64,000 bases of DNA. It comes from RGIG3178 sp942492795. Its GTDB lineage: Bacteria; Bacillota; Clostridia; Christensenellales; QAND01. The stretch covers positions 1,860,001-1,924,000 of the forward strand of contig OW818639.1 of assembly GCA_942492795.1 (NCBI GenBank), given 5' to 3'. Made by a program: the position numbers and the translations under genes. How positions within the stretch are numbered: position 1 is the first letter of the stretch; every line of letters starts with the position of its first letter. The notes under the pieces were generated by a model, which was given only the letters and a program-made list of their open reading frames with translations, was not told where the DNA came from and searched no databases. Positions 59,483 to 64,000 of the stretch are shown in pieces.

Positions 59483-61323
59483 GAATACAAAAACTCGATG
59501 TTGAAACCAGCAATCGTATCGCAGCCGGCGAAGTGGTGGACAGACCTGCAAGTGTTGTTAAGGAGCTTTGCGAGAACGCGCTGGACGCGGGCTCGACGGC
59601 CATCACCGTTGAGATCGAAAACGGCGGCTTAAGCCTGGTGCGCGTTGCCGACAACGGAAGCGGCATCGAGGCGGAGGATGTTGCACTGGCATTTGAACGG
59701 TACGCGACGAGCAAGATAAAAAGCGGCGATTCGTTGATGGGCATCGAAACGCTTGGTTTTCGTGGGGAAGCGCTCAGCTCCATCGCCGCGGTGTCGCAGG
59801 TCGTTCTGGTGACCAGAACAAGATCGGCACAAACCGGAAGGCGCGTTGAGATAAGCGGCGGACAGGTCCTTTCCAACATGCCATACGGCTGCCCCGAAGG
59901 GACAAGCATTGCGGTTAGCAACTTGTTTTTCAATACGCCCGCACGTTTGAAATTTACCAAAAGCGCCGTTGCCGAAACCGCGCAAATAAGCGATATCATG
60001 CTTCGAATCATGCTGGCGAACCCCGAGGTTGCAATTCGTTTTATCAACCAGAAAAAAGTTGTCATGCAAACTCCGGGCACGGGATTGCGTGATGCGGTGC
60101 TTGCCTTGTATGGCACGCAGGTAACGGAACAATGCATTCCGGTTGATGCCGCACAAGACATCTGTTTGGTCGGATTTGTCGGAAAACCTGAAATAGCCAG
60201 GCAAACACGCGCTGCCCAGACGCTCGTGTTAAACGGGCGTTTTATTCGAAACATCGCATTGGCAGATGCTGTGGCACAGGGCTTCGGTGCAAGGCTGATG
60301 ACGGGGAGATTCCCGTTTTTTGTGCTGCATCTTAAAATGCCGCACGCTGTCATCGATGTCAACGTTCATCCGCAGAAACTTCAGGTTCGATTCACCGATG
60401 AACAGGAAATTGCGAAGCTGGTAACAAAAGCGGTACAGGAAGCATGGAGTCGGTATCAACAGCCGTCTGAAATGCCGCAAAACCGCGTTGCCGATCAAGC
60501 TGAAAGCCAGACCATCCGGACGGAGCCTGTCACAGAGCCGCAAATGCTCCGAAATGAACCGGAACAAACAGACTACCTTTCCAATTCCCTTAAAGATCGG
60601 ATGGCTCTGTTAAACGACGGTTTTCCGTTTTCTTCGGACACTTCCGTCTTAAAGGAACCCACCGGTATACAATTTCCATTATCTGTCAATGATAAGGCGG
60701 AAGAGCCGCGGGAGCAGCTCCGATGGGAAGCCGAATACAAAACGCTGGGGAAGGATTCCAAGCCCATCGGGCAACTGTTCGACACGTATCTATTGATCCA
60801 GAGCAATGACAGTCTGCTTATCATCGATCAACATGCTGCGCACGAGAGATTGCAGTATGATGCGCTGTGCGATGCGTTTGAGCGCGGTGAACTACTTTCC
60901 CAAACGCTGCTCGTGCCGACGTTCATCGACCTAACATATCGCGAGATCGCGGTGTTTGAACAGTTGAAGGATTCCTTCGCGGCGCTTGGCTTTGAGATTG
61001 ACGATTTCGGTGAACGCGGTCTTGTCGTTCGGTCTTTGCCTGTACTGATGGAGGCGAAGTCCATACGCGCCATGTTCGTCGAAGCGCTTGATTTGGCTGA
61101 AACAGGAACCATTAAAAATGCACTTTCCCTGCAGCGCGAGCGCATCATTCGATTTGCGTGCAGGCACAGCATCAAAGCAGGCGACACGCTCACACAGGCG
61201 GAGATCGAAGCCATAACGCAGCGTCTTTTGGAAAACGAGAACCTAACCTGTCCTCACGGCCGGCCCATCGCCATACGCATACGGCAGAGAGATTTGGAGA
61301 AAGGGTTTAAGCGCATCGTATGA
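59479..61323 (+). CDS. mutL: DNA mismatch repair protein MutL (endonuclease type)
   Basis: 614 residues. N-terminal GHKL ATPase: ENALDAGST, RVADNGSGI and GFRGEALSSI. The C-terminal domain carries the endonuclease signature DQHAAHERLQYD (about 449) and CPHGRP near the end, so this MutL can nick DNA, as expected in organisms without MutH. A variable linker (about 325-400) joins the two halves. Overlaps mutS and miaA by 4 bases each. Confidence 0.97.
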   Translation: MRIQKLDVETSNRIAAGEVVDRPASVVKELCENALDAGSTAITVEIENGGLSLVRVADNGSGIEAEDVALAFERYATSKIKSGDSLMGIETLGFRGEALSSIAAVSQVVLVTRTRSAQTGRRVEISGGQVLSNMPYGCPEGTSIAVSNLFFNTPARLKFTKSAVAETAQISDIMLRIMLANPEVAIRFINQKKVVMQTPGTGLRDAVLALYGTQVTEQCIPVDAAQDICLVGFVGKPEIARQTRAAQTLVLNGRFIRNIALADAVAQGFGARLMTGRFPFFVLHLKMPHAVIDVNVHPQKLQVRFTDEQEIAKLVTKAVQEAWSRYQQPSEMPQNRVADQAESQTIRTEPVTEPQMLRNEPEQTDYLSNSLKDRMALLNDGFPFSSDTSVLKEPTGIQFPLSVNDKAEEPREQLRWEAEYKTLGKDSKPIGQLFDTYLLIQSNDSLLIIDQHAAHERLQYDALCDAFERGELLSQTLLVPTFIDLTYREIAVFEQLKDSFAALGFEIDDFGERGLVVRSLPVLMEAKSIRAMFVEALDLAETGTIKNALSLQRERIIRFACRHSIKAGDTLTQAEIEAITQRLLENENLTCPHGRPIAIRIRQRDLEKGFKRIV

Positions 61324-62282
61324 GTGAGAAGCCATACATCGTCGTCGTCGGTCCGACGGCATCGGGAAAATCCCAACTGGCTGTTGCGTTGGCGCACACC
61401 CTCTCGGGAGAAGTCATCAATGCGGACGCGATGCAAGTCTATAAGGAACTGCATATCGGCGCCGCAAAACTGACAAACGACGAGATGTGCGGGATACCCC
61501 ACCATTTGATGGATGTTGTATCGGTAGGCGAAAGCTTTACGGTAGCCGATTACAAATCAATGGCCATCGACTGTATCGCGGATATACGCAGCCGGGGGCA
61601 TGTACCCATCGTTTGCGGCGGAACAGGACTGTATATCAATGCGCTGACAGGGAAACTGGATTTTACGGCGGTGCAGGGCGATCCTGCGCTTCGTGCAGAA
61701 CTGGCGCTCATTGCCGAATCCGAAAGCAAGCAGGCTTTGCTTGACAGACTCAAAGCCGTGGATCCCGTATCCGCGTCACGATTGCATCCCAATGATCAGA
61801 AGCGAGTGATACGGGCTTTGGAAGTGACGATGCTGACCGGGCGCCCTTACTCGGAACATGCGCAGTCCTTTGTACAAAATGCCTATGCCGAGCATCCGGC
61901 TTGCATGGTTGGACTTAAGTGGGAACGAAAGACGCTGGAGCAGCGAATCCGGCTACGTGTTGATAGCATGATAAGCCAGGGGCTTGTGGAAGAAGCGCGT
62001 GCACTGTATTCCAGGAAAATCCCGCTTGAACATCCTTCGATGATGGGATTGGGATACCGGCAGCTGTTTGCTTACTTCAACGGGGAAAGCACACTCGAAG
62101 ATGCGGTCGAACTGATTAAAATCGAAACACGGCGCTTTGCGAAGCGTCAGATGACCTGGTTTTCACGCGATTTGCGTATCCATTGGTTTGACATGGAAAC
62201 GCAGACCAACATGGAAACGATGATAAAAACGATATGTGATTTGTATGAAACAACCAAGGAGGATATCAAACGTGAGCAATAA
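61320..62282 (+). CDS. miaA: tRNA dimethylallyltransferase MiaA
   Basis: Adds the isopentenyl group to A37, the step before MiaB. 320 residues. P-loop VVGPTASGKSQLAVALA, the NADAMQVYKEL block (catalytic Asp region), PHHLMDVV, GGTGLYINALTG and the C-terminal ETRRFAKRQMTWF motif. Overlaps mutL by 4 bases and hfq by 11 bases. Confidence 0.97.
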   Translation: MSEKPYIVVVGPTASGKSQLAVALAHTLSGEVINADAMQVYKELHIGAAKLTNDEMCGIPHHLMDVVSVGESFTVADYKSMAIDCIADIRSRGHVPIVCGGTGLYINALTGKLDFTAVQGDPALRAELALIAESESKQALLDRLKAVDPVSASRLHPNDQKRVIRALEVTMLTGRPYSEHAQSFVQNAYAEHPACMVGLKWERKTLEQRIRLRVDSMISQGLVEEARALYSRKIPLEHPSMMGLGYRQLFAYFNGESTLEDAVELIKIETRRFAKRQMTWFSRDLRIHWFDMETQTNMETMIKTICDLYETTKEDIKREQ

Positions 62283-62505
62283 GCCATTTGTTTTGCAGGA
62301 TGTGTTTTTGAATTCGGCACGCCGCGAGCGCATTCCGGTATATGTACGCATGCTCGACGGGCTCCAGGTATCGGGCGTTGTCAGGGGATTTGACAACTTT
62401 ACGCTTATCATCGACAGCAATGATGGCAAACAAAGCATGCTGTACAAGCATGCAATAGCAGCAGTTATGCCGCAAAGCGGACAGGCGTTGCGCCAACAGG
62501 CATAG
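62272..62505 (+). CDS. hfq: RNA chaperone Hfq
   Basis: Hexameric Sm-like protein. 77 residues. Sm1 motif: LQDVFLNSARRERIPVYVRMLDGLQVSGVVRGFDNFTLII; Sm2 motif: YKHAIAAVMP, where Y-K-H is the usual proximal-face signature. The short tail is Gln-rich (QSGQALRQQA). The GTG start at 62272 has GGAGGA upstream and lies inside the miaA end; the family begins here. Confidence 0.95.
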   Translation: MSNKPFVLQDVFLNSARRERIPVYVRMLDGLQVSGVVRGFDNFTLIIDSNDGKQSMLYKHAIAAVMPQSGQALRQQA

Positions 62506-62536
62506 AACATTTGACGTTTGGATTTGGTGATTGTTC

Positions 62537-63802
62537 ATGAAGGGTTATGAGGCATTTTCATTCTCAAAGCGCGCAATGGAATGCGTCGAGAATGCGGAAC
62601 AGGCTGTGCTGCCGGTATTTTCCGGCATCATGGAAACGGTATATCGCAATCAGGCAAAAGTTTTGCGCGCATTTGGGGTAAACGGTGTAACCGCGGGCCA
62701 TATGCAACCGTCCAGCGGCTATGGCTACAACGATATCGCGCGCGATATGCTGGATCGTCTTTTCGCGTCCTCGCTCGATGCGCAGGACGCTTTGGTGCGC
62801 CCGCAGATCGTATCCGGCACACATGCGCTGAGCATAGGGCTGCAGGGGCTTCTTAAAAGCGGCCAGACGCTTTTAAGCGCAACAGGGAAGCCTTATGATA
62901 CCCTGGAACGCGTGATCGGCATAGAGCCGAACAACGGCTCACTCATTGAGCGCGGCATACGGTTTAGCGCCATTGAACTAACACAGGACGGCATCGATCT
63001 TGAAGCTCTTGAAGAGCGGATGAACGCGGATCAGAGCATCGCCGTTGTCAGCATACAGCGATCCAGCGGTTATGCCTGGCGCAAATCTTTAAGCGTTGCC
63101 CAGATAGCGCAAGCGTGTGCGCTGGTGCATCGAATACGGCCTGGGTGCTTTGTGTATGTGGACAACTGTTACGGCGAATTTACAGGCGATGAAGAGCCTA
63201 CGCTCGTTGGTGCAGACCTCATGGCAGGTTCGCTGATCAAAAACCCGGGAGGCGGTTTGGCACCTACGGGAGGGTACCTTTGCGGCACCAAAGAGGCCAT
63301 CGCAAGGGTGGAGTCTGCGCTCACGGCACCGGGCATCGGACGCGCATGCGGTTCGTATGAGGCGAGCTACCGGCCCTTTTTTCAAGGGCTTTTCATGGCT
63401 CCGTCCGTTGTCGGCGAAGCGTTAAAGACGGCTGTGCTTTTTGCGCAGGCGTTTTCGTCCTTGGGCTATCGCGTATTGCCGTCGGCATTTGATTCGCGCT
63501 CCGATATCATCCAGGCGATCCGTTTTGGCAACAGGGAAGACCTGCTGGCATTTTGCCATGCCATCCAGCAGGCTTCCCCCATCGATTCCATGGCCAAGCC
63601 GGAGCCATGGGCTATGCCGGGCTATTCGCACGAGGTCGTCATGGCCGCAGGAGCGTTTGTACAGGGTTCTTCGATCGAACTCTCCGCAGATGCGCCGCTT
63701 TGCGAGCCTTATATCGGCTATTTGCAGGGCGGATTGACCTATGCGCACGGCAGAATCGCCTGCATTTTCGCGGTGGATGCCATGCTCAAACGAACGAAAT
63801 GA
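62537..63802 (+). CDS. Methionine gamma-lyase family protein (YnbB-like)
   Basis: About 421 residues, a fold-type I PLP enzyme of the family often annotated as aluminium resistance protein. HMQPSSGYGYNDIARDMLD, PQIVSGTHALSIGLQGLL (cofactor-phosphate region), VSIQRSSGYAWRKSLSV, VYVDNCYGEF (PLP Asp) and the lysine in GSLIKNPGGGLAPTGGYLCG. The substrate is not known. In Bacillus ynbB also lies just after miaA-hfq. ATG 62537 has only a weak ribosome-binding site; a TTG two codons earlier is the alternative. Confidence 0.9.
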   Translation: MKGYEAFSFSKRAMECVENAEQAVLPVFSGIMETVYRNQAKVLRAFGVNGVTAGHMQPSSGYGYNDIARDMLDRLFASSLDAQDALVRPQIVSGTHALSIGLQGLLKSGQTLLSATGKPYDTLERVIGIEPNNGSLIERGIRFSAIELTQDGIDLEALEERMNADQSIAVVSIQRSSGYAWRKSLSVAQIAQACALVHRIRPGCFVYVDNCYGEFTGDEEPTLVGADLMAGSLIKNPGGGLAPTGGYLCGTKEAIARVESALTAPGIGRACGSYEASYRPFFQGLFMAPSVVGEALKTAVLFAQAFSSLGYRVLPSAFDSRSDIIQAIRFGNREDLLAFCHAIQQASPIDSMAKPEPWAMPGYSHEVVMAAGAFVQGSSIELSADAPLCEPYIGYLQGGLTYAHGRIACIFAVDAMLKRTK

Positions 63803-63830
63803 CAAAATGATACTTAAAGACGTAAAAAAG

Positions 63831-63862
63831 AAAAGGTATCGTATGAAGAAGATACCTTTTTG
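63831..63862 (+). terminator. Bidirectional terminator between the YnbB-like gene and lexA
   Basis: AAAAGGTATC (63831-63840) and GATACCTTTT (63851-63860) form a perfect 10-bp stem, with T on the right arm and A on the left, so it can serve both convergent genes. Confidence 0.85.
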
Positions 63863-63890
63863 CTTACGCTATTGATTTAGAAAGATTGCA

Positions 63891-64000
63891 TCAGTATTTG
63901 CGCAGAAGGCCAATAACTTTGCCAAGAATCGAGACGTCACGAACGATGATCGGGTCCATCGTATCATTCTCCGGTTGGAGTCTGACATGATCGTTTTCCC
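63891..64000 (-). CDS. lexA: LexA repressor, C-terminal end only
   Basis: The last 35 codons of a minus-strand gene that continues past the right edge. They read ENDHVRLQPENDTMDPIIVR then DVSILGKVIGLLRKY, the characteristic end of LexA after its catalytic lysine. LexA represses the SOS regulon and self-cleaves with RecA. No more can be said of the DNA-binding domain, which is outside the window. Confidence 0.92.
   Translation of the reverse strand, partial: ENDHVRLQPENDTMDPIIVRDVSILGKVIGLLRKY

Noticed and set aside
1..64000. Mobile elements, CRISPR arrays, defence or secondary-metabolite clusters
   Set aside because: No direct-repeat arrays, transposase motifs, integrase genes or biosynthetic enzymes were found; all regions read as conserved core genome.

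Overview
The window is chromosomal, gene-dense and almost entirely housekeeping DNA of a Gram-positive, probably endospore-forming member of the Firmicutes, most likely class Clostridia. The evidence is the gene order (yebC-bofC-ruvCAB-queA-tgt-yajC-secDF-recJ-rel-dtd-hisS-aspS, as around the Bacillus ruvAB locus), a Gram-positive PolC, a T-box leader, YunB- and BofC-type sporulation proteins, an IreB/RuvX/DUF1292 cluster and a LexA with Gram-positive neighbours. Base composition looks close to 50% GC (estimated by eye). I cannot name an order or genus.

Layout. 1-2494 (minus): a class A penicillin-binding protein running off the left edge, divergent from yunB. 3.4-20.5 kb: yebC, a BofC-like gene, proA with its own promoter, ruvC-ruvA-ruvB, queA-tgt (queuosine), yajC, a TIGR04086 membrane protein, secD-secF, recJ, rel, dtd and hemZ. 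20.5-28 kb: T-box-controlled hisS-aspS, an RseC-like protein, trxA, glyA, then a compact Rrf2(IscR-like)-cysteine desulfurase-IscU cluster. 28-31.5 kb: a tiny membrane ORF, ireB, a ferredoxin-fused aldo/keto reductase, ruvX, a DUF1292 gene and an unrecognised helical protein. 31.5-43.8 kb: rpsB-tsf-pyrH, frr, a small unknown, uppS-cdsA-dxr-rseP-ispG-polC (translation, undecaprenyl and phospholipid precursors, MEP isoprenoid pathway, replication). 44-54.5 kb: the classic rimP-nusA-rnpM-L7Ae-infB-rbfA-nrnA-truB-ribF-rpsO-pnp run. 54.8-55.45 kb: seven tRNA genes (Pro, Glu, CAU, Asp, Thr, Tyr, Leu) between a consensus promoter and a strong terminator. 55.5-63.8 kb: miaB-mutS-mutL-miaA-hfq and a methionine gamma-lyase-family gene, convergent with the 3' end of lexA on the minus strand.

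Most genes are co-directional, tightly spaced and often overlap by 4-16 bases, which indicates long operons with translational coupling. Several genes use TTG starts (queA, dtd, pyrH, rseP, polC, rimP, nusA, the BofC-like gene). I found no insertion sequence, prophage, CRISPR array, toxin-antitoxin pair or defence island, and no convincing new multi-gene system. The items most worth checking are local: a RibF that has lost a recognisable riboflavin-kinase domain, three unrecognised or tiny ORFs inside conserved operons, and several hairpins without annotation (rpsB leader, rimP leader, uppS leader, and a perfect hairpin over the bofC start).
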